Assembly: GCA_009668925.1 (NCBI GenBank)
Contig: SBEK01000008.1
Coordinates: 1-41,638 of the forward strand
Direction: 5' to 3'
Source of the DNA: Deltaproteobacteria bacterium
GTDB taxonomy: Bacteria; Desulfobacterota; Syntrophia; Syntrophales; Smithellaceae
DNA length: 41,638 bases
Below the pieces are notes generated by a model. It was not told the DNA's origin, did not search any database, and saw only the letters and a program-made list of their open reading frames with translations. Of the stretch, positions 32,351 to 41,043 are shown one piece after another. Made by a program: the position numbers and the translations under genes. Numbering within the stretch: position 1 is the stretch's first letter; every line of letters begins with the position of its first letter.

Positions 32351-33603
32351 AGTTTCTTAAGCTCCGTCCAGAATCCGGGAAAGGATTTGTCCACGCATTT
32401 CTTATCGGCAATTTCAATGCCGGGTGTAACCAGCCCGGCAATGGCGAAGCTCATGGCGATCCGGTGATCGTTATACGTTTCAATAGGGGCATAATGCGGT
32501 CTTCCTCCCTCGACCAGCAGGCCGTCCGGGAGTTCCCGGGCCTGAATACCGATGCGGCTGAGTTCGGCCGCCATCGCCGCCAGCCGGTTGCTTTCTTTAA
32601 TTCTTAAATGCGCGACATTGGTTATCAGAGTCCGGCCGTTGCGGAAAGCCGCCAGTACGCCGACCGTAGGAACCATATCCGGCATATCGCCCAGATCAAA
32701 CGTCCTGTCTCCGGAAGCCAGATCCTTACTCATCGACACTTCCACCCAGGTTTCACCTTCTGTAACCAGACAGCCCAGGTCTTCGAGGATATCGAGCAGG
32801 CGGATATCCCCCTGGGCGCTTTTTCTCCGGACGCCGTAAACGCGAATCGGCCGCTTCATAAGCGCCGCCGCCAGGAAAAAATAGGAAGCGCTGGAGGCGT
32901 CCCCTTCCACCGTGTAGTCCCGGCCGGTGTAAATCGCTTCCGTGCCAACGCTGTACTCCCGATCCCCGGTTTGCAGAATGCCCGCTCCGAAGGCCTTCAT
33001 GACGTCGATCGTCAAATCGATGTAGGGCGTGGAAACGACACTGCCTTCCAGCGTCAGCAAGATGCCCTGGGCCGTGTAAGGTCCGCACAAAAGAAGCGCT
33101 GATACATACTGCGAGCTCTCAATATCCGTGAGGGTAATGCGGCCGCCCCGGAGGCCGTCGGCCGTAACCGTAACCGGCGGGCAGTTATTGCGGCAGGTGA
33201 TTGCCACACCCATTTCCTGAAGCGCTGAAACCAGCGGCCCGACGGGTCTTTCCTGCAATCGCTTTTCGCCCGTAAGCCGGTAACGTCCCCGCCCCAGACA
33301 GACCAGCGCCGTCAGAAACCTGAGCGCCGTTCCGTTGTTGCCCAGAAATATCCCGTCCGCCGGATGGGCAATGGCCCCGCCCGTGCCGATCACCGAAAAT
33401 CCGTCCTCGACAGGTTCAATACGCGCGCCCAGCTTTTTCAATCCGGCGATTAAATGTACCGTATCCTCCGCGACCAGGGCGTGGCGGACCGATGACGGCC
33501 CCCGGGCCAAAGCCGCGGCGATCAAAGCCCGCTGCGTCAAACTCTTGGAGCCGGGAACTGCGACTGCGGCCGCTGAATTCTGCGGGCCCGGATTACATTT
33601 CAT
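32347..33603 (-). CDS. aroA: 3-phosphoshikimate 1-carboxyvinyltransferase (EPSP synthase)
   Basis: 418 aa. Transfers enolpyruvyl from PEP to shikimate-3-phosphate. Motifs are VPGSKSLTQRAL (about 16-27), LGNNGTALRFLTAL, RLQERPVGPLVSALQEMG, SSQYVSALLL, GDASSASYFFLAAAL, KESNRLAAM and YNDHRIAMSFAIAG. The PEP-site segment LGNNGTALRFL differs from the plant/E. coli LGNAGTAMRPL, as in class II-like enzymes. It overlaps aroDE by 11 nt and aroK by 4 nt. Confidence 0.97.
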   Translation of the reverse strand: MKCNPGPQNSAAAVAVPGSKSLTQRALIAAALARGPSSVRHALVAEDTVHLIAGLKKLGARIEPVEDGFSVIGTGGAIAHPADGIFLGNNGTALRFLTALVCLGRGRYRLTGEKRLQERPVGPLVSALQEMGVAITCRNNCPPVTVTADGLRGGRITLTDIESSQYVSALLLCGPYTAQGILLTLEGSVVSTPYIDLTIDVMKAFGAGILQTGDREYSVGTEAIYTGRDYTVEGDASSASYFFLAAALMKRPIRVYGVRRKSAQGDIRLLDILEDLGCLVTEGETWVEVSMSKDLASGDRTFDLGDMPDMVPTVGVLAAFRNGRTLITNVAHLRIKESNRLAAMAAELSRIGIQARELPDGLLVEGGRPHYAPIETYNDHRIAMSFAIAGLVTPGIEIADKKCVDKSFPGFWTELKKL

Positions 33604-35158
33604 ACGGCGCCAGCCTTTCCCGGACGGTTTCTCTCATGAGTGCAAGCGGCGCATCCTTTCCCGTCCATAATTTTAACTGCGCGGCGCCCTGGCGCACAAA
33701 CATTTCCAGTCCGGAGATGGTTCGTCGTCGCTCAGCTGCGGCGTCCCGGAGCAGACGGGTCGCAAGCGGATTGTAGATCACGTCCACCACCGTCTCGTAA
33801 TGGGCCAGGGCCGCTTGGGCAACCGGTGATTGATGGATGTTCGGGTACATCCCCACGGACGTCGTATTGATCAGAACATCGGCCTTGATCTTACCCACCG
33901 CGGTGAGCGGATAAAACGGGCCATCAAACTCCCGGGCCAGCGCTTTTCCTTTCGCCTCTGTCCGGTTGAGAATGATCACCGTGCCGCCCATTTTCCGGAT
34001 GCCGAAGGCGGCAGCCCGCGCCGCACCCCCCGCCCCGATAATCACGAACGTCTTTCCGGCGACATCGATCTTGTCGCCAAGCGCCTGGATGAAACCGAGC
34101 CAGTCCGTATTGCAGCCGGTCAGCCTTCCCCGATCATTCACAATGGTGTTGACGGCGCCTACGGCCGCCGCATCCGCGTCGATTTCATCGAGATATTCCA
34201 TCACCGCCGTCTTAAACGGAATCGTGACCGAAGCTCCACGGATATTCAGGCCCCGGATTCCGGCCACGGCCGCCGCCAGATCACTCACGCAAAATGCCGT
34301 GTAGCTTCCGGCGATCTGCATCGCCTGCAGAGCCTTGTTATGCATGAGCGGCGACAGGCTGTGACCGACGGGATTCCCCAGAAGGACAAAGTTCGCAGCT
34401 TGGGGAGGCGGCCCCGGCTGCGGATGTCGCTCCCGCCTCCTGAGCAGCTGCTCGATTTCTCTCATGGCGCCCACCGTCAACTGACCGGGCGCCGATTCTG
34501 TCCCGCCGGGCATAACGGCAAAGCTAAGGAAGCTCCCCCACAGCGGCGCCATCACCCGGCTCGTTTGACCCAGCTCCCCCATGCACATGGCGATAATTTC
34601 CCGACGGCGCTCTCTGGCGTAAAGAATCAGGCTCAGCACTTTTAAATTATCATTCAAATTCCGTGCATACGGAACAACCTTGACCACGTCGGCGCCGGCG
34701 TCCGCACAGTTGTGGAAGATTTCCTTCAGTCTGGAAAGCGGAGGCGTCCTGGAGATATCGTGCCAGGAGACGATCAGCCGTGTGGCGCTTTTCCGCCGGC
34801 GGCAAAAAGCGTGCAGCTCGCGAATCGCCTTTTCTCCGCAGGCCAGTTCAATATCGATAAAATCCGCGCCCAGCGCGGCGGCCCGCTTGAGCAATTCCAT
34901 CTTGTCTTTTGCCGGACGGGGAGACGTCCGCCCGGGTACCGCGCCGTCTTTGGGCGGAAAAGATTCTTCGGGGCTGCGGCAGGTCACAATAATTTTAATG
35001 CGGTCGGAGGCGCGGCGGGCGGCGGCGATTAATTGGTCCAGATCCGCATCGGCAATCAGATCCATCCGCAGTTCGACGGCATCCGCCGCCGGCGCGCTTT
35101 CGCCGATGGAACGGAGCGCCTCCTGATGCGTGCGGTCCGTAATGGGTATACAAATCAT
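33593..35158 (-). CDS. aroDE: Fused 3-dehydroquinate dehydratase (type I) / shikimate dehydrogenase
   Basis: 521-aa bifunctional enzyme for pathway steps 3 and 4. The AroD half (about 1-225) has ELRMDLI, the Schiff-base Lys in ADVVKVVPYA and the catalytic His in SWHDIS. The AroE half (about 250-521) has LLGNPVGHSLSPLMHN, TIPFKTAVMEYLD (catalytic Lys), GAGGAARAAAFGI (NADP site), NRTEAKGKAL and NTTSVGMYPN. The linker near 226-250 is short and Pro-rich. This AroDE order is as in plants and some bacteria. It overlaps pheA (ATGA) and aroA. Confidence 0.96.
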   Translation of the reverse strand: MICIPITDRTHQEALRSIGESAPAADAVELRMDLIADADLDQLIAAARRASDRIKIIVTCRSPEESFPPKDGAVPGRTSPRPAKDKMELLKRAAALGADFIDIELACGEKAIRELHAFCRRRKSATRLIVSWHDISRTPPLSRLKEIFHNCADAGADVVKVVPYARNLNDNLKVLSLILYARERRREIIAMCMGELGQTSRVMAPLWGSFLSFAVMPGGTESAPGQLTVGAMREIEQLLRRRERHPQPGPPPQAANFVLLGNPVGHSLSPLMHNKALQAMQIAGSYTAFCVSDLAAAVAGIRGLNIRGASVTIPFKTAVMEYLDEIDADAAAVGAVNTIVNDRGRLTGCNTDWLGFIQALGDKIDVAGKTFVIIGAGGAARAAAFGIRKMGGTVIILNRTEAKGKALAREFDGPFYPLTAVGKIKADVLINTTSVGMYPNIHQSPVAQAALAHYETVVDVIYNPLATRLLRDAAAERRRTISGLEMFVRQGAAQLKLWTGKDAPLALMRETVRERLAPYEM

Positions 35159-36240
35159 AGTCCGTCCTTCGCCCGCGGATAAGAGCCCAGTATTTTCATA
35201 AATACGGTTTTGTCCCCGAGTTCCCGCAGGGAATCCTGCACGGGTTTATCGCGCCTGTGCCCAATCATATCCACAAAGAAAAGATACTCCCACATTTTTC
35301 CTTTTGCCGGATGCGATTCGATTTTGGCCAGATTGATTTTGCGTTTGGCAAAAGCAGTCAACGCCCGATGCAGCGAGCCCGGCACATCCGGCGTCGCAAA
35401 GATAATCGACGTCTTGTCGTCGCCTGTAGCGTCTGATTCTTCCGACGCACCTCCGATGACCAGAAAACGGGTGGTGTTGGACGGATTATCTTCAATGCCC
35501 CGGGCCAGCACATTCATCCCGTAAGTCGCTGCTGCCAGATCGCTCCCGATCGCCGCGGCGGCTTTTTTCCCCCGCACCATCTGCACGGCCGCCGCCGTAC
35601 TTTCCATCTCTCCCAGTACGGCATTGGGCAGATGGGCTCTGAGCCAGGCCTGGCACTGGGCCAGCGCCTGCGGATGAGAATAAACATTTTTGATGCCCTT
35701 CATGCTCTTGGCCTGCGCGATCAGACACTGGCTGATGCGCAGATACGTCTCCGCCTGAATTTTCAGGGGGGTCAGCACCAGCCGGTCCAGTGTGACGTTT
35801 ACCGATCCTTCCAGTGAATTTTCCACGGGGACGACGCCCCACTCGACGGAGCCTTTCTCCACTTCGTCGAAAACACGGGCAATCCCCGGCTGAGGCCAAA
35901 AGCGGGCGGATGCGCCGAAATGCAGACGGGCGGCCTGATGGGTGAAAGACGCTTCCGGCCCCAGGCAGGCAACGTTCATGGGCTTTTGCAGGTCACGCGA
36001 CGCGGAGATGACCTCTCGGTAAATCGATGTGATCTGGCGGTCCGAGAGCGGTCCCTCGTTGAGATCATGCAGATAATCGAGGACACGCGCTTCCTGAGCC
36101 GGATCATAAACCTCCCGTCCCGTCCGGCCCTTCACCTGACCGATTTTAACGGAAATCCGGGAGCGATCGTTCAGCAGCTTGATAAGCTCGCGGTCTTTTT
36201 TTCTCATGTCTTCTCGCAGCTTGTCCAGAGACGGCTTCAT
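35155..36240 (-). CDS. pheA: Chorismate mutase / prephenate dehydratase (P-protein)
   Basis: 361-aa bifunctional enzyme for phenylalanine. Chorismate mutase (AroQ helix pair) spans about 1-88. Prephenate dehydratase spans about 93-275, with ACLGPEASFTHQAA, VPVENSLEGSVN and NTTRFLVIGG. A C-terminal ACT domain (about 283-355) includes GSLHRALTAFAKRKINLAKI followed by ESHPAKGKMWEY; the usual ESRP reads ESHP. The ACT domain implies Phe feedback inhibition. It overlaps aroB and aroDE, ATGA each. Confidence 0.97.
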   Translation of the reverse strand: MKPSLDKLREDMRKKDRELIKLLNDRSRISVKIGQVKGRTGREVYDPAQEARVLDYLHDLNEGPLSDRQITSIYREVISASRDLQKPMNVACLGPEASFTHQAARLHFGASARFWPQPGIARVFDEVEKGSVEWGVVPVENSLEGSVNVTLDRLVLTPLKIQAETYLRISQCLIAQAKSMKGIKNVYSHPQALAQCQAWLRAHLPNAVLGEMESTAAAVQMVRGKKAAAAIGSDLAAATYGMNVLARGIEDNPSNTTRFLVIGGASEESDATGDDKTSIIFATPDVPGSLHRALTAFAKRKINLAKIESHPAKGKMWEYLFFVDMIGHRRDKPVQDSLRELGDKTVFMKILGSYPRAKDGL

Positions 36241-37331
36241 GCTTTCATTTCCTCCAGAACCCCGGCAATCATTCCGTCGCTGATGCCGCCGTTGATGAAC
36301 GGCAGGCCTATCTTCTTGACCAGAACAAAATGGACAACATCGTCCTTTTTCTTTTTATCCATTTTCAGGCGATCGATAACGGTTGGCAAATCCGGAGCAG
36401 CGCCGATCCGCGTCGGCAGTCCCGCCGCGGCGATAACCTTCTCCAAACGGTCCAGGTCCTTGTCGGGAAGATAATGCATCTTCGCCGAAAGACGCGCCGC
36501 GCCGATCATGCCCAGCGCCACGCCTTCGCCGTGCGAGAGCGTGTAATCCGATGCGGCTTCCAGGGCATGCCCCAGCGTATGGCCGAAATTGAGAATGCGC
36601 CTCAGTCCCTGTTCCCGTTCGTCGATTTCCACAATCGATTTTTTGATCCGAAGACAGGTTTCGACAATCTTCGCGAGGTGGCCGGCATCGCGATTTTTGA
36701 TCTCTTCCATATTTTCTTCCAGAAACTTGAACAGCTTGTCGTCTTCGATCATGCCGTATTTGATGATTTCAGCCAGGCCGTTCTGGTACTCTTTCGGAGG
36801 CAGCGTCGTGAGATAATCCAAATCAACAAACACCGCCCGCGGCTGGTAAAATGTTCCGAGCAGGTTCTTCCCCTGGGGCAGGTCTACGGCCGTTTTCCCG
36901 CCGACGGCGCTGTCTACCTGACCGATGAGGGTGGTCGGTATCTGAATATAGGGAACTCCGCGCATATACACCGACGCGATAAAACCCGTCAAGTCGCCCA
37001 CGACGCCGCCGCCCAGAGCAACAAGCAGGGTTTCCCGGTCGGCGCCGAGAGCCAGGAGTCGGCCGGTGATTTCCAGGACCGTGGACATCGTCTTGGACGC
37101 CTCTCCGGCGGGAATTTCCAGGACTGCCGCCGGCAAACCCGCCTGCCTCATAGCTCCGAGAAGCGCCTGTCCGTATATCGGGTTCACATTGCTGTCGGTC
37201 ACAATCACGTAGCGCGCCGCTTTGTGGTTTTTGGCAACCAGAAGAATCATCCGGTCCAGGATATTCCGGCCGATGCGGATATCATGCGACGACAGCGTCT
37301 TCTTATCCAGATTGACTTTCAGTGTTCTCAT
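36237..37331 (-). CDS. aroB: 3-dehydroquinate synthase
   Basis: 364 aa. NAD- and metal-dependent cyclisation of DAHP, step 2 of the pathway. Motifs are VTDSNVNPIYG, ALGGGVVGDLTGF, PTTLIGQVDSAVGGKTAVD, QNGLAEIIKYGMI, and the metal-ligand NFGHTLGHALE and SHGEGVALGM. It lies 15 nt after aroF and overlaps pheA by 4 nt. Confidence 0.97.
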   Translation of the reverse strand: MRTLKVNLDKKTLSSHDIRIGRNILDRMILLVAKNHKAARYVIVTDSNVNPIYGQALLGAMRQAGLPAAVLEIPAGEASKTMSTVLEITGRLLALGADRETLLVALGGGVVGDLTGFIASVYMRGVPYIQIPTTLIGQVDSAVGGKTAVDLPQGKNLLGTFYQPRAVFVDLDYLTTLPPKEYQNGLAEIIKYGMIEDDKLFKFLEENMEEIKNRDAGHLAKIVETCLRIKKSIVEIDEREQGLRRILNFGHTLGHALEAASDYTLSHGEGVALGMIGAARLSAKMHYLPDKDLDRLEKVIAAAGLPTRIGAAPDLPTVIDRLKMDKKKKDDVVHFVLVKKIGLPFINGGISDGMIAGVLEEMKA

Positions 37332-37346
37332 AAAAACTCCGTCGTT

Positions 37347-38357
37347 TCAAGCGCGCATCGCGCCGGCCAGCGCCCGCACGTCGTCCATCATCTGATAATA
37401 TTTTTCCGGTTTCAAAGACTGAGCGCCGTCGGACACTGCTTTCGCCGGGTCCGGATGCACTTCCACGATAATCCCGTCCGCACCCACGGCCACAGCAGCC
37501 CGGGCGAGCGGAATGACATATTTCCAGTTGCCCGCCGCATGGCTCGGGTCGACCACCACCGGCAGATGCGTCAGTTCCTTCAGCACGGGTACGGCGCTGA
37601 TGTCCAGCGTATTGCGGGTGGCGGTTTCGAACGTCCGGATGCCGCGTTCGCAGAGAATAACGTTGGGATTGCCCGACGACAGAATATATTCGGCCGACAT
37701 CAGCAATTCTTCAATGGTGGTCATCATGCCGCGTTTGAGCAGCACCGGCTTGCGCGCCTGACCGACTTTTTTCAAAAGCGCGAAATTCTGAACGTTGCGC
37801 GCGCCGATTTGCAGCATGTCGGCATACGATTCGACCAAATCGACATCCGCCGGATTAACCACTTCTGTCACGGTCGGCAGACCGGTCTTCTTACTGACCT
37901 GATCCAGGACTTTAAGTCCTTCTTCTTCCATCCCCTGGAAGCTGTAGGGTGAAGTCCGCGGTTTGAAAGCGCCGCCCCGCAAAATCTGACCGCCGCCTTT
38001 CTTGACAACATACGCGCTCTCCAATAATTGCTCTTCGCTTTCAATGGCGCAGGGACCCGCCATCACAATGAACTCCGGCCCGCCGACGGCAATCGATCCG
38101 ACGTTGATGACGGTGTCGCCTTCGTGGGATTCCCGGCTGGCCAGTTTGTAAGGTTTCAAAATCGGCATGGTTCTTTCGACCCCGGGAAGCGATTCCACAT
38201 ACTTCAGGACATTTTTATCCCGCTGGTCGCCGACCGCTCCGATAATGGTGCGTTCCACCCCGCTGGAGGGATGCGCTTTGTAGCCGACGGATTCAATCCA
38301 TTGAATCACATCCCCGATTTGTTTTTCCGTTGCGTGGCTTTTCATGACAATAATCAT
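37347..38357 (-). CDS. aroF: 3-deoxy-7-phosphoheptulonate (DAHP) synthase, type I-beta
   Basis: 336 aa. First step, PEP plus erythrose-4-phosphate to DAHP. The N-terminal ~75 residues ([20 protein letters not shown]) form the ferredoxin-like regulatory domain seen in the I-beta subfamily, whose Thermotoga member is inhibited by Tyr. The barrel has [49 protein letters not shown] and VDPSHAAG. The ATG at 38357 follows AAAGGGG; an upstream TTG is unlikely. It is first in the operon and lies 18 nt after an intrinsic terminator in an apparent attenuator, so transcription into the operon probably depends on that switch. Confidence 0.97.
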   Translation of the reverse strand: MIIVMKSHATEKQIGDVIQWIESVGYKAHPSSGVERTIIGAVGDQRDKNVLKYVESLPGVERTMPILKPYKLASRESHEGDTVINVGSIAVGGPEFIVMAGPCAIESEEQLLESAYVVKKGGGQILRGGAFKPRTSPYSFQGMEEEGLKVLDQVSKKTGLPTVTEVVNPADVDLVESYADMLQIGARNVQNFALLKKVGQARKPVLLKRGMMTTIEELLMSAEYILSSGNPNVILCERGIRTFETATRNTLDISAVPVLKELTHLPVVVDPSHAAGNWKYVIPLARAAVAVGADGIIVEVHPDPAKAVSDGAQSLKPEKYYQMMDDVRALAGAMRA

Positions 38358-38374
38358 AAGTTCCCCTTTCAATG

Positions 38375-38409
38375 AAAAAAGGCCATGGCTTGTGCCGCCA
38401 TGGCCTTTT
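38375..38409 (-). terminator. Intrinsic terminator in aroF leader (attenuator stem)
   Basis: On the minus strand, AAAAGGCCATGGC (38409-38397) pairs perfectly over 13 bp with GCCATGGCCTTTT (38389-38377). The loop is 7 nt and a T6 run ends at 38375. It ends only 18 nt before the aroF ATG, so it cannot belong to an upstream gene; it is placed to stop the aro transcript. Confidence 0.9.
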
Positions 38410-38455
38410 AAAACTGAAAAGCCATGGGCGGCTCGCTTTCGATCTACCCATGGCT
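38397..38455 (-). promoter_or_regulatory. Competing antiterminator/anti-antiterminator helices of aro leader
   Basis: Arm A (AGCCATGGG, 38455-38447) pairs with arm B (CCCATGGCT, 38428-38420). B, extended as CCATGGCTTTT, can instead pair with terminator arm C (AAAAGGCCATGG, 38409-38398), with one bulged G and a 7-nt loop. A:B and B:C are mutually exclusive, and B:C excludes the terminator. The loop of A:B also contains AAAGCGA (38439-38433), complementary to TCGCTTT within the leader reading frame (38495-38489). Confidence 0.75.
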
Positions 38456-38474
38456 GTTTTGGTTTTTTGTTACG

Positions 38475-38570
38475 TTACCAAGTCCTCCAAAGCGACAGGC
38501 AGACCGATGCGTCATAGTAATAAAACCAAAAGCCGAACGTATTACTGTTTGCATTCATCTGTCTGTTCAT
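38475..38570 (-). CDS. aro operon leader peptide (31 aa, Phe/Trp/Tyr-rich)
   Basis: A 31-codon frame between a consensus promoter and the attenuator hairpins. It reads MNRQMNANSNT, then FGFWFYYY (codons 12-19), then DASVCLSLWRTW and TAA. Nine of the last 20 residues are aromatic: three Phe, three Tyr and three Trp. This is the hallmark of a ribosome-mediated attenuation leader, and the mix matches the three end products of the operon it precedes. The ribosome binding site is weak (AGG about 9 nt before the ATG); an ATG at codon 5 is an alternative. I do not expect a function for the peptide itself. Confidence 0.85.
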   Translation of the reverse strand: MNRQMNANSNTFGFWFYYYDASVCLSLWRTW

Positions 38571-38600
38571 TGAAAATACCTGTCTTTACAATTGCGGCTC

Positions 38601-38629
38601 TGTATAAACGAGAGAACGCCGCTTGTCAA
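38601..38629 (-). promoter_or_regulatory. Promoter of the aro operon
   Basis: On the minus strand, TTGACA (38629-38624), exactly 17 nt, TATACA (38606-38601). Transcription should begin near 38594, giving a leader of about 237 nt before aroF that contains the leader peptide and attenuator. Confidence 0.75.
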
Positions 38630-38659
38630 GAGATTATTTTCAGAGCACCGACAAACTCC

Positions 38660-38689
38660 TTGACTTCTTATCTTCGCATCTTTTATGAT
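38660..38689 (+). promoter_or_regulatory. Promoter of HEAT-repeat gene
   Basis: TTGACT (38660-38665), 18 nt, TATGAT (38684-38689). It is back to back with the aro promoter; the two -35 boxes are 30 bp apart. Confidence 0.55.
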
Positions 38690-38798
38690 CGTTCTGACGA
38701 TAATGGTATCCTTAAATTGACGAGGCCTCTCCCGGGCCCGATGACGAGGGTTCAGCACCGAGGAATCGATAACGATGGGAGAAAGCCGGGGAGCACGG

Positions 38799-40943
38799 AT
38801 GGAGGATAAAGACGTCCCTACCAAGGCACTTGATGTCCTGGCCCTGCTGAATACGGCCATTAAGAATGTGCGGCTTTATCCGCGAGCCAGCGCATCCGTT
38901 TTGTCAGTTGTCGAAAAGCTTCACGTAGCCCTCACGGCCCTGCTTACCCAAAATGCACAGATCGTCTTTGCCGAATCGGAAAAAGCCCTGCTCATCGACG
39001 GCCAATCGCTCGTTCAGAAGGATCAGGAAAAACCGCACACCGTTTCGTTCATCAATATCCTGCTTGACTTCGGCCTGAGCAGCTTAACCTTATGCCGGGG
39101 GCTGGAAAAAGACGAATTGGAGCGCTTCGTCTTTCTTTTGTCCCGTGGATCCGAGAGCGTCCTCGCGGACGGCGGCCTTGCCGCCCAACTCGGCCTGCAA
39201 AAAATCCCGCATGTTCTGTTGGATCAGAAAATATACGTGGCGATCGACAAGGATCGTCAAATCCCGGCGGGCGTGGGCGCCGCCGGTGATCAGATCACGA
39301 ATCTTTTTGCCGCAGCCCGTCCCGGTATGGATCCGGCGTCTCCCGAGTTCAGGGAAATGGCCGCAAACCCGGAGGCGCTGGCCGAAGCCTTCAAGGCCGG
39401 TTTGGCAAAAATGATGGCCCAAAAGGATGCGATGACCGGCACGCAGCTCTCGGAGGGCCTGAACAGCATGCTCTCCCTCGTCGATAAGATTGCCGTCGGG
39501 CTTGACGACGAGAGCCGCACCCTCCTTTCCGAGCGCGTCGGTCAGGCCATGCTGGCGGCCGATCCGGCCCTGACCGGGCAAATGACGACCAAGCACATGG
39601 AATCCCTGCTCGGCGGTTTGCTTCTTCAGTACCTCATGGCCGAGTTGACGCGGGGGAAGACGGGCCTTGCCGGTTCGGACGGGAATAAGGCTTCGGCCGG
39701 CAACATGCAAAACGGCTCCAAAGACAAACTCCTGCAGGTTGCTGAGAAATTCAGCCTCCGCCTGCAGGATACGCGCACCCTGCTGGATGATGAGTTGATG
39801 TCCGTTCTGCCGAAGATCATCGAGCAGCTCGTCGCGCAAAAAGAGCAGGAGGTCGTGGATAACCTCCTGGAACGCATGGCCGTTAATCTGATGAACGATA
39901 ACGCGGACGTCCGCTTAAGCGCCGCCCGAAGTCTGATCAGCATCCTGGAGCGCCTCCCGGCCGAACGAAATAATGAAGTCATTCAAAAACTTTCTTTGCC
40001 GCTTGTCGCCTGGATACGCTATGAGACTGTTTTTTCTCCAGAGTATCAGAAAATCTGTCTAGGAATGAAGAAGGCGGCCGAGGACCTCTTGTCGCAAAGA
40101 AAGGTTTCCGAAGCCGTGAAATATGGCGTCGCATTCCGCGCCGTTGCCGATGATCCGGAAAAAACAAAAGCCATCATCGAAATGGCGCGCGCCGCAATCT
40201 CGGAGATGGCAACTCCTGCCAACATCGACATCCTGCTTGGTGAAATCGATTCGCCGGACAGTCAGATACGGGAAGATACCGGGCGATTGTTCACGGCGTT
40301 CGGCGATACGGCTGTCGAAGATCTCCTGGACGAACTCAAGACGAACACCGACAGCGCCTCACGCATCCGAATCCTGCACCTGATCGGGTCCGCGCGGGAA
40401 AGGGCCCTGCCCCTTGTCGTCAAACGGATTCCCAAAGAAGCGCCCTGGTTTTATTTGAGAAACCTCGCTTATCTGCTGGGACAAATCGGCAATGAAGACA
40501 GCGCCCGGATGCTGGCGCCGCTCTTGACGCACAAGAACGACAAACTGCGCCAGGAAGCGCTTAAAAGCATTTACAAGACCGGCGGCAGTCAAAGGAGCCG
40601 CCTCCTGCTTGACGCATTGTCTCTCGCCGACGACGACATCAAAGCAAGCATTGTTGACGCCCTGGGTCAGGCCAAAAGCATCGATGCCGTCGGGGCTCTC
40701 ATTGAACTGCTCAAAAACAGGCCGCTCATCATCACCGTGGCCAGAATGACCCTGGAAGAAAAAATCTGTCTGGCTCTGGGAACCATCGGATCGGCCGATG
40801 CCATTGCCCTGCTTTCGGAAATTGCCCAATCAAAGACATTTCTCAAACTGAACCCTTACTCCGAAAAAGTGAAGACCGCCGCCAGCCGGTCGCTGGCGAT
40901 CCTCGAAAGAAGGATCTCCTCGGCCGGCCGCGCCGCAGTCTGA
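38799..40943 (+). CDS. HEAT-repeat domain protein
   Basis: 714 aa from the ATG at 38799 (GGGGAG 5 nt upstream); an ATG at 38775 would add eight residues. No signal peptide or membrane segment. The C-terminal half (about 330-710) consists of repeated helical pairs of the HEAT/PBS-lyase type, e.g. NADVRLSAARSLISILERL, SQIREDTGRLFTAFGDTAVEDLL, NDKLRQEALKSIYKTGG and DDIKASIVDALGQAKSIDAVGAL. The N-terminal part (VRLYPRASASVLSVVEKL, FAESEKALLIDGQSL) looks like the conserved start of a family of uncharacterised deltaproteobacterial HEAT proteins. Probably a protein-interaction scaffold; partner and function are unknown. Divergent from the aro operon. Confidence 0.85.
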   Translation: MEDKDVPTKALDVLALLNTAIKNVRLYPRASASVLSVVEKLHVALTALLTQNAQIVFAESEKALLIDGQSLVQKDQEKPHTVSFINILLDFGLSSLTLCRGLEKDELERFVFLLSRGSESVLADGGLAAQLGLQKIPHVLLDQKIYVAIDKDRQIPAGVGAAGDQITNLFAAARPGMDPASPEFREMAANPEALAEAFKAGLAKMMAQKDAMTGTQLSEGLNSMLSLVDKIAVGLDDESRTLLSERVGQAMLAADPALTGQMTTKHMESLLGGLLLQYLMAELTRGKTGLAGSDGNKASAGNMQNGSKDKLLQVAEKFSLRLQDTRTLLDDELMSVLPKIIEQLVAQKEQEVVDNLLERMAVNLMNDNADVRLSAARSLISILERLPAERNNEVIQKLSLPLVAWIRYETVFSPEYQKICLGMKKAAEDLLSQRKVSEAVKYGVAFRAVADDPEKTKAIIEMARAAISEMATPANIDILLGEIDSPDSQIREDTGRLFTAFGDTAVEDLLDELKTNTDSASRIRILHLIGSARERALPLVVKRIPKEAPWFYLRNLAYLLGQIGNEDSARMLAPLLTHKNDKLRQEALKSIYKTGGSQRSRLLLDALSLADDDIKASIVDALGQAKSIDAVGALIELLKNRPLIITVARMTLEEKICLALGTIGSADAIALLSEIAQSKTFLKLNPYSEKVKTAASRSLAILERRISSAGRAAV

Positions 40944-40994
40944 GCCCATTCATCACTGCTGCCGCCCATATGAAGCGCGTTTCATACCACAGCG

Positions 40995-41020
40995 CCTCCG
41001 GACATTCGTGTGTCCGGAGG
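40995..41020. terminator. Stem-loop between convergent genes
   Basis: CCTCCGGACA-TTCGTG-TGTCCGGAGG, a perfect 10-bp stem between the ends of the HEAT-repeat gene (+) and the YtkA-like gene (-). There is no T run, so intrinsic termination is uncertain. Confidence 0.5.
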
Positions 41021-41043
41021 AAGGCCGCACTCCGGAAGGGTCC

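Noticed and set aside
36330..37952. 540-codon open frame on the + strand opposite aroB and aroF
   Set aside because: It spans two certain genes on the other strand and has no ribosome binding site or family resemblance.
38381..38457. Four CCATGG-containing units resembling a short direct-repeat or CRISPR-like array
   Set aside because: The units are alternating complementary arms of hairpins, not spaced repeats, and are fully explained by the attenuator structure.
38357..38594. T-box or metabolite riboswitch as the explanation of the aroF leader
   Set aside because: I see no T-box AGGGTGGNACCGCG-type element or known aptamer core, whereas a translated aromatic-rich frame and classic alternative hairpins are present.
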